Shown here: one piece after another, positions 1 through 7,807 of the stretch
How the letters are laid out: every line of letters begins with the position of its first letter
Numbering within the stretch: position 1 is the first letter of the stretch
Assembly (NCBI GenBank): GCA_038154685.1
Contig: JAYPYW010000063.1
Coordinates: forward strand, 1 to 18,178
Direction of reading: 5' to 3'
DNA from: GCA-002722245 sp038154685
GTDB taxonomy: Bacteria > Bacteroidota > Bacteroidia > Flavobacteriales_C > GCA-002722245
DNA length: 18,178 bases
The notes under the pieces: model-generated
Databases searched by the model: none
Seen by the model: only the letters and a program-made list of their open reading frames with translations
What the model was told of the DNA's origin: nothing
Made by a program: the position numbers and the translations under genes

Positions 1-2
1 AA

Positions 3-166
3 CAAGGCCGGAAAATCCTTGGAAGGAAAAATGGAATACATTTCACCGATCAAGAACTCCATGATATTCGCAAGCTATTTTATGAGCTCGCGGAAATTGA
101 TGTGGAACATTATTTTCGAGTTCAACGAGAAAAAGCATTGTGGCTAAATCCGACAAGAAGAAATAG
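3..166 (+). pseudogene. 3' end of an unidentified gene, apparent frameshift
   Basis: Unrecognised protein end running in from the left edge. Frame 3 reads a protein-like stretch with FTDQELHDIRKLF and LAEIDVEHYF. It then stays open to a stop at 324-326, but that tail is low-complexity and runs through the strong terminator at 272-318, so it is unlikely to be the real end. If the A5 run at 130-134 had one more A, the reading would switch to frame 2 and end RVQREKSIVAKSDKKK at a TAG at 164-166, which looks like a natural lysine-rich C-terminus. I infer either a homopolymer sequencing or assembly error near the contig edge or a true frameshift. No function can be assigned. Confidence 0.35.
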
Positions 167-271
167 CCATATAAGCCTTTTATATAGCTACTCCCACAAG
201 CTTTGCATGATGAAGAATATTGTCCACATCCTGCATAATAAAGTTCGATATTTGTCGGCTTCCTTGTACTT

Positions 272-318
272 AACCGGATTTTTTCAATTTACATTGAAAA
301 TTTCCGGTTTTTTTTTCA
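272..318 (+). terminator. Rho-independent terminator
   Basis: The stem AACCGGA (272-278) pairs with TCCGGTT (303-309). The inner TTTTTTCAAT and ATTGAAAATT arms can extend it, and a run of T follows to 316. It would end transcription of the partial gene at the left edge and separates it from the T9SS gene at 492. Confidence 0.8.
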
Positions 319-479
319 AAAATTAATACTCAAAGAAAACGGTTCTTATTTATGATGTTTCATAATGTTTTTTGAATTTGTTTTTTCCAGTTAATCTTAA
401 GAATTAACCGTTTTGTTGAATTATATCAATTATTAGTCTAATAAAAAATGATTTTCCAACGGACTTCTTTCTTTTGAAG

Positions 480-487
480 TAATTTTG
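480..487 (+). promoter_or_regulatory. candidate -7 element of the T9SS cargo gene
   Basis: TAATTTTG is an exact match to the Bacteroidota -7 consensus TAnnTTTG, but no good -33 TTG lies about 20 bp upstream. It ends only 4 bases before the ATG at 492, so a transcript starting from it would be nearly leaderless. Treat as weak. Confidence 0.3.
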
Positions 488-491
488 TGGC

Positions 492-1567
492 ATGAAAAAG
501 CTAATCTTTACCCTATTAGTAATTTTCATAGCCCCCAAATTAATAAGCCAAACAGCCATTGGCGGGAGCGTGGGAGTTACTTCGCTTGCTGGATCAACAA
601 CAGGATGGTCTAGTACATCAAATGTTATCAATAGTGATGATTTAAGAGCTGTTTCCAGTTCTGCACTTCCTTCAATTGGAAGTTATACCGATTATATTGT
701 AATCACCAACTTTGGATTTACTGTTCCGGCATCTAGTTTAATTGACGGTATTCAAGTAAATGTTGAAAGAAGGTCGAGTTCTCACACAACTGCCATCGGT
801 GATAATAGTATCCAATTAGTAAAAGCGGGTTCCATTGTAGGTGACAATAAAGCAGCGGGTGGACCTTGGGCGAACTATGACATCAACGCTGCCTATGGTG
901 GTGCTACTGATTTATGGGGCGAAACATGGAGTCCAGCTGATGTTAACAATAGCGGTTTTGGAGTTGCTATTTCGGCCCAGTTGTTATTTGGTTTAGCGGG
1001 ATCTGCTGAGATTGATAATGTAACAATTACAATTTCTTCAACGGCCGCTTTACCTGTGGAATTATCTTTCTTTGATGTTGAAAATAAAGGCGAGGTTAAT
1101 GTTTTAAAATGGCAGACTACCGCTGAAATTGAAAATGATTATTTCGAGATTCAAAAATCATATAACGGAATTGATTTTGAAGCAATCGGTATAGTTAGAG
1201 GNNNNNNNNNNACGATTACCAATTTGTAGATAAGAAAGAGGTGGAGAGTTCTTATTACAGATTAAAGCAAGTGGATTTTGGTGGCACTTATGAGTATTCT
1301 GATATAAAAATAGTTAAGTCCAATAACTCAAAAAATTCTGAAATTTCTGTTTACCCTAATCCAACAGAATCAGAGTTTAGATTCTCAGGATTAAGTTCCG
1401 GTGAAAGTAATGTTCAGGTTTTTGCTTTAAATGGGAAGTTGGTTAAAGAGGTGAGTATAAGNNNNNNNNNNAACTCAGTAGATGTTTCGGATTTGTTGCC
1501 AGGAACTTATTATATTAAACGTTTTAGTTCGGAAGGAACTGATAATCATAAGATCATTGTGAAATAA
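492..1567 (+). CDS. secreted protein with T9SS type A sorting domain (two assembly gaps)
   Basis: Exported protein of unknown specific function. It begins with a signal peptide (MKKLIFTLLVIFIAPKLISQ, residues 1-20). A beta-rich body of about 160 residues follows, then the segment LPVELSFFDVENK and EIENDYFEIQKSYNG, the linker domain that commonly precedes T9SS sorting tails. The C-terminus has SVYPNPTESEFRFSG and ends in HKIIVK, a type A sorting domain recognised by the type IX secretion machinery in the outer membrane. N runs interrupt it at 1202-1211 and 1462-1471. Across the first gap the frame changes, so the true gap length must be 2 modulo 3. The second gap keeps frame. The downstream part reads NDYQFVDKKEVESSYYRLKQ, the expected continuation, so this is one gene and not two. 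It ends at the shared terminator at 1567-1599. Confidence 0.88.
1202..1211. other. assembly gap (10 N)
   Basis: Ten-N scaffold gap inside the T9SS cargo gene. The coding frames on the two sides agree only if the true missing length is 2 modulo 3, so the ten Ns are a placeholder. Confidence 0.95.
1462..1471. other. assembly gap (10 N)
   Basis: Second ten-N gap in the same gene, inside the sorting domain. The flanking frames agree with a length of 1 modulo 3. Confidence 0.95.
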
Positions 1568-1599
1568 AAAAAGCCAAAGCATTTTGCTTTGGCTTTTTT
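1567..1599. terminator. bidirectional terminator between convergent T9SS genes
   Basis: A perfect 15-bp inverted repeat (1567-1581 and 1585-1599) with a TTT loop. The core is GCCAAAGCA/TGCTTTGGC, with six A on one side and six T on the other, so it terminates in both directions. It overlaps the last base of the upstream stop codon and lies one base before the stop of the minus-strand gene. Confidence 0.92.
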
Positions 1600-1600
1600 G

Positions 1601-3031
1601 TTACAACTTAACAACTCTGTTCATTGTGACGGAGTTGTTCACTTTTAGGAAGTATATTCCTTTTTCAAGTCTTCCAAGGTTTATTCTATTATTAGAGGCT
1701 TTTAGAACAATACTTCCTTTAGCATCAAACACGAGAACCTCCCAAACTCTTTCTCCGGTTATTTGTAATTCATCTTTTACAGGATTAGGAAAAAGATTGA
1801 ATGACGTTTGAGATAATTCTTGGGCACTGGTGCCAATATCTTCTTTAATAGTAATTGATCCTTCGTGGGGATAAGCGTTAACAATTAAAGTGTTTCCTAG
1901 TAACATGTAATCTGTAATTTCTTCTCCTGATTGTTCAATTATTAATTTCCCAAAATTAATTTCATCTTGGTAATCTGTAACATCAAGTTTAATTGAAAGG
2001 CTTGTTTTTACGGTTAATGGATCCAAATAATCAGACAAAGTTTTTGTGTAGGTTTCATTGTCAAATTCAAAAAATAGATTAATCGTTTTTGTTGCCGATT
2101 CGAATTCAGCATTAGGTGTCGTTTTTAACTTTTGATATTGATAAGTAAGGATTTCAGAAACGGTTCCCATCCAAATTTCTCCCAATTCCACTTTGGTTTT
2201 CACATAATCTAAATGAGCTCTGTAGGCTTCTGTTTGAACATTACCCCATCCAGAAGGTCCAACGTTATGTAATTCTCGGTTCGCCCATTGATTGTAGGTT
2301 ATGGCAGCATCTACAGACCCGTTTAATGTATCTGTTTGATCACTAATTGATAAACCGGCATCAAAATCATCAAAAACCTGAACTGAGGAACGGAAAAATC
2401 CGCCAGCGTTAGGATAGAAATTATGGGGATCATTGTTTTCATACCCCCATCTGTAATATTCATCGTGGATTCCATCAACATGCCAACCTGTTCGTGACCC
2501 AATGTAACCAAGGGATTCTAATTCTAAATTAGCGGCGTCTGTAAATTGATCATAAGGGTAGATGTAAAATCTAGGATAATGGCCGATATTAGTCTCAATA
2601 GAGTTTGTACTAATAATTAAATTATCGTTCCAGTCAGCCGAGCCTGGTAACTCTCCCCAGCCAGTCATTGCGCAATCTCCCCAGCCTCTTGCAACAGCAC
2701 AGTTATGATGATGGGAGTGATTAATAATTTCGTGATGATGTTGATTTATCATTACTTCCTTTGCGTATTCGTAGGGATTAGCATAGCCTTCGATTGATCT
2801 TGGGATTTCACAATCTGCAGTAATTGCTCCAAAAGTGAATTTTAGATCTCTGTTATATGCAATGGTATCAGCGTATTGCCAAATTCCATCAACAGAAGAA
2901 TTTCCATAATCATCGTGAATAATGGAATAGGCGCCAAGTGCATCATTTTTCCATTCTGTTATTTCGCTTGGGACAGTTTGTCCATAAAGGTTAAGTGCGG
3001 CAAGCGTTAAAAAAGTTAAGGGGGTTTTCAT
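1601..3031 (-). CDS. polysaccharide deacetylase-like protein with T9SS sorting domain
   Basis: Predicted secreted carbohydrate or glycan deacetylase of the NodB/CE4 type, inferred from motifs. After a signal peptide (residues 1-18), AYSIIHDDYG (34-43) matches motif 1, with Asp40/Asp41 replacing the usual TFDD. INHSHHH (103-109) matches the metal-binding H(S/T)xxH motif with His105 and His109. RFYIYPYDQF (154-163) could be motif 3. The middle (about 190-400) is family-specific or a beta domain. Residues from about 411 (NLFPNPVKDELQITG) to the end (MNRVVKL) form a T9SS type A sorting domain, so the enzyme should be exported through the outer membrane and possibly anchored there. The start is the ATG that gives the signal peptide. 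The gene stands alone on the minus strand and converges on the other T9SS cargo gene. Substrate unknown; a non-enzymatic relative is possible because motif 1 is atypical. Confidence 0.8.
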   Translation of the reverse strand: MKTPLTFLTLAALNLYGQTVPSEITEWKNDALGAYSIIHDDYGNSSVDGIWQYADTIAYNRDLKFTFGAITADCEIPRSIEGYANPYEYAKEVMINQHHHEIINHSHHHNCAVARGWGDCAMTGWGELPGSADWNDNLIISTNSIETNIGHYPRFYIYPYDQFTDAANLELESLGYIGSRTGWHVDGIHDEYYRWGYENNDPHNFYPNAGGFFRSSVQVFDDFDAGLSISDQTDTLNGSVDAAITYNQWANRELHNVGPSGWGNVQTEAYRAHLDYVKTKVELGEIWMGTVSEILTYQYQKLKTTPNAEFESATKTINLFFEFDNETYTKTLSDYLDPLTVKTSLSIKLDVTDYQDEINFGKLIIEQSGEEITDYMLLGNTLIVNAYPHEGSITIKEDIGTSAQELSQTSFNLFPNPVKDELQITGERVWEVLVFDAKGSIVLKASNNRINLGRLEKGIYFLKVNNSVTMNRVVKL

Positions 3032-3250
3032 AATGGGTGATTTTAGGTTTTAATTTATTCTAAGTGTAATACCATAATACTGACTTTCATTAATTGTAAT
3101 GGTTTAAAAATAAACAAGAAATGAGTGTTTGTTTTCTGGAAATGAATACAGTAACTACACCTTCAAGTAATAAAAACGCAATTTAGGAAATAGGATAAAG
3201 GAATGGTTAGGCTAAAAAGGGTAATTAACCTTCATTTTAAGAAAGGTTAT

Positions 3251-4795
3251 TTATTTTCTAGTCTTATAAACGTCAACACCATTGTAATCACCAATTTTTT
3301 CACCAATCATCCCTGGGTAATGGCTGGTGTCTTCAGGTGTTGTAGCGATGATATATTCAATACCTTTTGTGTAGAAATAGGCAAGAGTATCAGGATTGTT
3401 TCCAAAGTCAAAATTGGTGAAGCCTTTTCTTTTGGCTCTCATTAATTGAATGTTAAAGCTTGGATCAGAAATACATCCCAATATCGCGTCTTCAGGAACT
3501 CCTTTTTCATCCAGCCATACATCAATACCTTCCGTTTTTTTAGTTGGAGGGTTGGCCCTAAACCACCACCAGTAACCAGCATGTTTTTCGTGGTAGAACG
3601 TGTCAGCGAATTCCTGTGAAAAGGAAAGTAAATCGTTATATCTTAAACGGTAAGTGTTTATTCCGTAGGCTAAAGAAAACAAAACAAAAACAGATGAGAT
3701 GGTTTTGAATTTCCAAGAGTAGAAGAACTTTGGGAATCTATTTTTGAAGAAATAAAAGCCTCCTGTGATACTGAATATTAATACAATAACGGAATTAATG
3801 AAGTAGTAATCGTGCAAGTGAACTGCATGAAACCAAAACATAAAATATACCCCAAATCCCAAAAGTAATCCTCCCATTGCGTACTTAAATATTCGCCCAG
3901 TGTTTCCTTTTATAAAGAATGCTAGTGGAGTTGTAATAGCGAATAACATCCATGTAAGAGGACTCATTAATTGATTGTAGGTAACCTCCTTAAAAAAAGT
4001 GATTGCGTTTTGAATATCCCATTCACTCATTTCCCAAATAGGCCATATTTGATTGTATGTGTATTGGCCCCCATGCTCTAAAGTATAGTAGGGTTGGAAA
4101 ATACTGTACCACCAAAAAAGAGATAAGAGACAAACCGCTAGTGAAATAAAGAAACTCTTATTGATTCTGTAGTAATGAATTACTAAAAGAGGAAGGAATA
4201 AAATGAAGCTTGAAAGTGCTGTTATCTTTAATAAACCTGCTAGTGCATACGAAAGTACCCCTGCATTGGTGAGTTTCATTTTATTATTTCGGTATCCAAA
4301 GTACAATAAAGAAGCTCCAATTTGTGCTAAACTAAAGCTAGGCATGTTTGTAATAAAGGAAGTTCCGTATCCTAATAATAAAGGGGAGGAGAAGGTTATT
4401 AATGTAATACTTGCTGCGGTAAAACTACTTTTAAAAAGATGCCGCAGGGCCAAAAATTGGGCGCCAAATCCAGCTATTAAAAAGAGAAAAACAATTATTC
4501 GATAAACAGGTTCGCTATATCCTGTTACCTTCCAAATATTACCAACTAGCCAATATAATCCGGGGAATTCACCAGCTGCATAACCTGTAGTGTTGTTATC
4601 ACTGAATAGATTGTTGCATTCAGGGTGGAAAAAATCATTTCCCTTGTAATAATTGTAAGTAATGCTTAAGCAATCAGACTTTCTCCAAGCATGTATTTCT
4701 CCAACATTAGATTTAAGAACTTCTTCAAATCCGAAAGCGTAATAAAGTCCTAATGAGAACAGAATGGCAAAGGCTATTTTGAGAAGTTTCTTCAT
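3251..4795 (-). CDS. GT-C-type membrane glycosyltransferase (GT39/ArnT-like)
   Basis: Polytopic inner-membrane protein of 514 residues. About ten hydrophobic segments fill residues 5-395 and a soluble tail of about 115 residues follows. The first extracytoplasmic loop has HAWRKSD (35-41) and then GEFPGLYWL. This placement of an acidic residue and aromatic cluster after the first helix is typical of GT-C enzymes, which transfer a sugar or similar group from a polyprenyl-phosphate donor on the periplasmic side; Asp41 would be the candidate catalytic acid. The family assignment rests on topology and this loop only. The acceptor is unknown, with lipid A, glycoprotein or cell-surface glycan all possible. 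The ATG start gives the expected MKKLLK leader to helix 1. It appears monocistronic, lying 219 bases from the deacetylase gene and separated from the upstream operon by a terminator. Confidence 0.7.
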   Translation of the reverse strand: MKKLLKIAFAILFSLGLYYAFGFEEVLKSNVGEIHAWRKSDCLSITYNYYKGNDFFHPECNNLFSDNNTTGYAAGEFPGLYWLVGNIWKVTGYSEPVYRIIVFLFLIAGFGAQFLALRHLFKSSFTAASITLITFSSPLLLGYGTSFITNMPSFSLAQIGASLLYFGYRNNKMKLTNAGVLSYALAGLLKITALSSFILFLPLLVIHYYRINKSFFISLAVCLLSLFWWYSIFQPYYTLEHGGQYTYNQIWPIWEMSEWDIQNAITFFKEVTYNQLMSPLTWMLFAITTPLAFFIKGNTGRIFKYAMGGLLLGFGVYFMFWFHAVHLHDYYFINSVIVLIFSITGGFYFFKNRFPKFFYSWKFKTISSVFVLFSLAYGINTYRLRYNDLLSFSQEFADTFYHEKHAGYWWWFRANPPTKKTEGIDVWLDEKGVPEDAILGCISDPSFNIQLMRAKRKGFTNFDFGNNPDTLAYFYTKGIEYIIATTPEDTSHYPGMIGEKIGDYNGVDVYKTRK

Positions 4796-4810
4796 ACAAT
4801 TTGGACTGGT

Positions 4811-4847
4811 AAAAATAACAAAAAAGGCTAACCAAACGGTTAGCCTT
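4811..4847 (-). terminator. terminator of the pirin-nitroreductase operon
   Basis: Perfect 10-bp stem AAGGCTAACC (4824-4833) and GGTTAGCCTT (4838-4847) with an AAAC loop. Read on the minus strand it is followed by a T-rich run (4811-4825). It lies 22 bases after the nitroreductase stop. Confidence 0.9.
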
Positions 4848-4869
4848 AATAAGCTTACTTTAAAAGATT

Positions 4870-5499
4870 TTAAACCTCAATGAATAAGTCTGATTCGCTT
4901 CTTCGAACTTTAGCTGCTCCAGCATATTTATCTTCTTCTGATCTATATCCAACAGGAATAACAACTGCGGCATTCAATCCTCTTTCTGTTAATCCTAAAA
5001 TTTCATTGTATTTGTCGGGCTCAAAACCTTCCATAGGGCATGAATCAATTTTCAGTTCCCCACAAATAGCAAGAATGTTTCCAAGTGCTATATAGGTTTG
5101 TTTGTTCGTCCAAATTTGTTGAGCTTCCGTAGGTGTTTCAGCCATTTTACCTTTTACAAAATCGCCAAATCCAGATAAATCGGATTTGTTCATTCCTCTT
5201 ACTTCGGCCATTCTTTCAACATAGCTATCCACATTCTCAGGTTTTACAGAGGAATAACTAGCTAATACGATTACAGCAGATGCATCGGACACTTGCTTTT
5301 GTCCCCATGATGCAGGCACTAACTTGTCCTTTGTGGCTTGATCTTTAATAATAATAGCCTTGTATAGCTGTAACCCATAAGATGAAGCTGATAGTTGAAT
5401 TGCTTCCTTAATTTTGTTTAAATCCTCTTCACTAACTTTTTTAGTGTTATCAAATTGCTTAGTAGCATAACGCCACTTTAAACTGTCTAATAAACTCAT
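4870..5499 (-). CDS. NAD(P)H-dependent nitroreductase-family oxidoreductase
   Basis: FMN-dependent flavoprotein of 209 residues, the usual length of the NfsB/NfnB-like group, which reduces nitro compounds, quinones or similar electrophiles with NAD(P)H as dimers. The N-terminus LDSLKWRYATKQFD (4-17) is the family hallmark, with Arg10 and Lys14 in the positions that normally contact FMN phosphate. The stretch from about 142 (LGNILAICGELKIDSCPMEGFEPDKYNE) matches the usual active-site helix region, and GYRSEEDKYA and KVRRSESDLF close the fold. It is the second gene of an operon, 10 bases after the pirin gene, and is followed by a strong terminator. Physiological substrate not known. Confidence 0.9.
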   Translation of the reverse strand: MSLLDSLKWRYATKQFDNTKKVSEEDLNKIKEAIQLSASSYGLQLYKAIIIKDQATKDKLVPASWGQKQVSDASAVIVLASYSSVKPENVDSYVERMAEVRGMNKSDLSGFGDFVKGKMAETPTEAQQIWTNKQTYIALGNILAICGELKIDSCPMEGFEPDKYNEILGLTERGLNAAVVIPVGYRSEEDKYAGAAKVRRSESDLFIEV

Positions 5500-5509
5500 A
5501 ATTTTATAT

Positions 5510-6220
5510 TTAAAACATTGGTACTTCCATTAATAATACTTTTGCATCTTCGCTTGCAGTTACGTCAAATTGCTCAACGTTCTCAATTCCTAAACCGTCT
5601 CTTTTGTTTAAAACTTGATCACCAACTTTTACAGACCCCTCGATAACTAAAGCGTAAACGCCATTCTTTTTATCTTTTAACGAGTAGTTGAAAGTTTGAT
5701 CGGCCTTAAAATCCCCCATGTGAAACCAGGCATTTTGATGGATCCAAACACCAGCTTCGTTTGCATTAGGTGAAAGAATAGGGTAGAATTTACCTTCCTG
5801 AGCAAGGTTTGCAATAGGTTGCTGATCATATCTTGGTTCAACACCTTGTTCGTTTGGAATAACCCAAATTTGGAAGAACTTTACCGCCTTATCTAAATTG
5901 GGGTTGTACTCACTATGTGTAATACCCGTTCCAGCACTCATCACTTGAATTTCACCTTCCTTAATAGTTTTTACATTTCCCATTGAGTCCTTGTGTTCAA
6001 GATCTCCTTCGAGTGGAATTGAAATGATTTCCATGTTGTTGTGAGGGTGTGTGCCAAATCCCATACCTGGCTCAACAAAATCATCGTTAATTACCCTTAA
6101 TACACCGAAATTCATTCTTTTAGGATTATAGTAATCAGAAAAACTAAAAGTGTGTTTAGATTTTAACCAACCTATGTCTTTATATCCTCTTGATTCTGAT
6201 TTATGTAATGTTGTTTTCAT
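5510..6220 (-). CDS. pirin family protein (YhhW/quercetinase-like bicupin)
   Basis: Bicupin of 236 residues. The N-terminal cupin has the pirin signature GFGTHPHNNMEI with metal ligands His58 and His60, and AGTGITHSEYN with His102 and Glu104, so all four expected ligands are present. Family members such as E. coli YhhW open quercetin with dioxygen; other pirins act as redox-sensing proteins. The natural substrate here is unknown. The second cupin (about 140-236) is degenerate, as usual. First gene of an operon with the nitroreductase. The 136 bases in front hold a candidate promoter and overlapping palindromes that resemble the marR operator at 17878-17891, suggesting control by stress or electrophiles (inference). 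Confidence 0.93.
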   Translation of the reverse strand: MKTTLHKSESRGYKDIGWLKSKHTFSFSDYYNPKRMNFGVLRVINDDFVEPGMGFGTHPHNNMEIISIPLEGDLEHKDSMGNVKTIKEGEIQVMSAGTGITHSEYNPNLDKAVKFFQIWVIPNEQGVEPRYDQQPIANLAQEGKFYPILSPNANEAGVWIHQNAWFHMGDFKADQTFNYSLKDKKNGVYALVIEGSVKVGDQVLNKRDGLGIENVEQFDVTASEDAKVLLMEVPMF

Positions 6221-6239
6221 GACTTAATGTTTTTAATTT

Positions 6240-6268
6240 CAATACTAAGTTAATTAAAGTTTTAACAA
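6240..6268 (-). promoter_or_regulatory. candidate promoter of the pirin-nitroreductase operon
   Basis: On the minus strand TTG (6266-6268) lies 18 bp from TAGTATTG (6240-6247), which matches TAnnTTTG at all but one defined base. The spacing is slightly short. The -33 element lies inside the first palindrome, so a bound repressor would block it. Confidence 0.5.
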
Positions 6269-6285
6269 AATTTGTTACAACAAAT
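6263..6285. promoter_or_regulatory. overlapping palindromes, candidate operator
   Basis: Two perfect palindromes share a central TTTGTT half-site: TAACAAAATTTGTTA (6263-6277) and ATTTGTTACAACAAAT (6270-6285). The half-sites alternate AACAAA, TTTGTT, AACAAA. The second contains TTTGT-N4-ACAAA, the same architecture as the site across the marR promoter in this window (12 of 14 bases identical). Likely bound by a dimeric repressor, perhaps that MarR. Confidence 0.6.
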
Positions 6286-6356
6286 AAAAAAATATGATGA
6301 GCGGTTAGGCTTAGTTGATTATTGCTTTTTAATTTTAGTTGAAAGAACGACAAATA

Positions 6357-6647
6357 ATGGGAGTAGAGCGAAAATGCCCCGAATGTGGAACCTGGAATAA
6401 TGTGGATGTTTGCACTAATTGTGAGGCAGATTTAAATCCTAAAAGAATTCGTGTTCAAAAAATTCGTGAAGTTCAAAAAAAGAAAGAGGAGCAGGCACCA
6501 TCCAGGTTAGAAAAAATTTTAGCTCAATGGAAAAGCACTAAAAATCCATTTTTAAAAATAGCTTATTGGATTGGGTATTCTGTTTGGATGATTTACATGG
6601 CAATTCTTTCAGCCATTGCATTTATGGTAGCATGGGGACCAGGGTAA
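6357..6647 (+). CDS. small zinc-ribbon membrane protein
   Basis: A 96-residue protein of unknown function. The N-terminus carries CPECGTWNNVDVCTNC, two CxxC pairs that should bind one zinc ion as a rubredoxin-like ribbon. A basic, charged stretch (KRIRVQKIREVQKKKEE) follows, and then one or two transmembrane segments (about 66-92). I start at the ATG at 6357 (MGVERKCPEC); an in-frame TTG at 6339 would add six residues without support. The final 16 bases overlap the next gene, which points to translational coupling. Together the pair could form a small inner-membrane complex (inference). Confidence 0.75.
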   Translation: MGVERKCPECGTWNNVDVCTNCEADLNPKRIRVQKIREVQKKKEEQAPSRLEKILAQWKSTKNPFLKIAYWIGYSVWMIYMAILSAIAFMVAWGPG

Positions 6648-7011
6648 GATTTTTTAAGCACTATTTGTTTTGGCTTTTTGCTATTGGTTATTTAGGATCG
6701 CTTTATCTTAAGTTTTATAAACCATCTGATTCCTTTTTGAATAATTATTTAGCGGATCTTTTCTGTATGCCAATAGTGTTTTATGTTTCAACGGAATTAA
6801 TAAAACGGCTTAAAAGAAACAGTGATTTTGAGCTTTCGCTGGTTCAGATTTTAATTGGATTCCTTTATTTTTCAACATTGTTCGAGGTTGCTTTACCTTT
6901 GTATAATTCTAAATATACTGCNNNNNNNNNNATTGGTTAGATGTTTTGATGTATGGAATAGGAAGTTTAATTTTTATCGTAATACAAAAGATTCAAAAAA
7001 TATACACCTGA
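6632..7011 (+). CDS. small integral membrane protein (VanZ-like topology), with an assembly gap
   Basis: Hydrophobic protein of about 122-126 residues with roughly four transmembrane segments and no recognised catalytic motif. The ATG at 6632 (MGTRVRFFKHYLFW) lies inside the end of the zinc-ribbon gene, a 16-base overlap. A ten-N gap at 6922-6931 breaks it. The downstream part (WLDVLMYGIGSLIFIVIQ, stop TGA at 7009-7011) is in frame only if the true gap is 2 modulo 3. If just two bases (for example TG) were missing, the junction would read YTADWLDVLMYGIG, an aspartate-rich helix start seen in VanZ-like small membrane proteins. The function is unknown. The cyclase gene begins 27 bases later, so all three may be one transcript. 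Confidence 0.65.
6922..6931. other. assembly gap (10 N)
   Basis: Ten-N scaffold gap within the small membrane protein gene. The frames on both sides need a true length of 2 modulo 3, not ten. Confidence 0.95.
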
Positions 7012-7038
7012 TTTGAACAATTCGATTTATAATTGCGC

Positions 7039-7800
7039 ATGCAAATAATCGACCTATCAAAAACCGTTGAATATAAAAAGTCTGATCCTTGGTTTATGAG
7101 GATCAAAATCAAAAATAAATCTCACAAGAAGAGTAAATTCTTAATTAACAAGTTTGTTGGATTACCTAAGAAATTATTTCCGAGTAATTTCCAAGGATGG
7201 GCCGATGATAAAATTAAGTCGATGGGAGTTCATGCCACAACTCATATTGATGCTCCTTGGCATTACGCACCAGAGGTAGAGGGTAAGAAAGCGAAAACCA
7301 TCGATGAAATTCCTTTAGATTGGCTTTATGGAGAAGCTGTTGTGATAGATGTAAAGCACAAGAAAGATTTTGAGGAAATAACAATAGAAGATATACAAGC
7401 GGATTTAAGACAATCTGGAGCTGAAGTTAAACCTGGCACCATTACATTAATAAAAACGGGGCGTGATAAGTTATCGGGAGATGATTATGTTGCTAAGGGT
7501 ACTGGAATGAGTAAGGAGGCAACTGAATGGTTAATTGATCAAGGAAGTAAGGTTATGGGGATCGATCAATGGGGATGGGATTTACCTCTGAAATACCTAG
7601 CCGAAAAAGCTAAAAAAGAAAATAATCCCGATTTGTTTTGGCAAGCTCATTTGGTAGGGGTAGATAAAGAATACCTGCACATGGAGCAACTAGTGAATCT
7701 TGATGCCCTGCCTTCTCATGGGTTTAAGGTAGCAGTGTTTCCTTTAAAGTTAAAAGGATGTTCAGCGGCACCTGCAAGGGTTGTTGCAATGATTGACTAA
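7039..7800 (+). CDS. cyclase family protein (kynurenine formamidase-like metal hydrolase)
   Basis: Metal-dependent amidohydrolase-like enzyme of the cyclase/KynB superfamily, 253 residues. The signature HATTHIDAPWHY (residues 65-76) gives the metal ligands His65, His69 and Asp71 and the catalytic-region His75. MGIDQWGWDLP corresponds to the GIDxxSxD motif, and QAHLVGVDKEYLHMEQL with KLKGCSAAPARVVA form the usual C-terminal core. Family members hydrolyse N-formylkynurenine, isatin or cyclic amides. No tryptophan-degradation genes lie nearby, so the substrate is open. I chose the ATG at 7039 (MQIIDLSKTV) over the TTG at 7033, because the family normally starts at this ILDLS strand. It follows the membrane-protein pair by 27 bases. 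Confidence 0.88.
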   Translation: MQIIDLSKTVEYKKSDPWFMRIKIKNKSHKKSKFLINKFVGLPKKLFPSNFQGWADDKIKSMGVHATTHIDAPWHYAPEVEGKKAKTIDEIPLDWLYGEAVVIDVKHKKDFEEITIEDIQADLRQSGAEVKPGTITLIKTGRDKLSGDDYVAKGTGMSKEATEWLIDQGSKVMGIDQWGWDLPLKYLAEKAKKENNPDLFWQAHLVGVDKEYLHMEQLVNLDALPSHGFKVAVFPLKLKGCSAAPARVVAMID

Positions 7801-7807
7801 TAAAAAT

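Noticed and set aside
482..492. ATTTTGTGGCA, an 11-base match to the marR operator region, before the T9SS cargo gene
   Set aside because: Only one half-site is present and it coincides with the -7 element; the second half-site (ACAAA) is missing.
6566..6631. Extended start of the second small membrane protein at 6566
   Set aside because: This would overlap the zinc-ribbon gene by 82 bases and adds a non-conserved, unlikely N-terminus; the ATG at 6632 gives a normal short overlap.
7033..7041. Upstream TTG start for the cyclase, and likewise TTG starts at 6339, 8262 and 13612
   Set aside because: In each case an ATG six to seven codons (two for the cyclase) downstream gives a better N-terminus, and for purB and the 8241 gene the TTG falls on or next to the -7 element.
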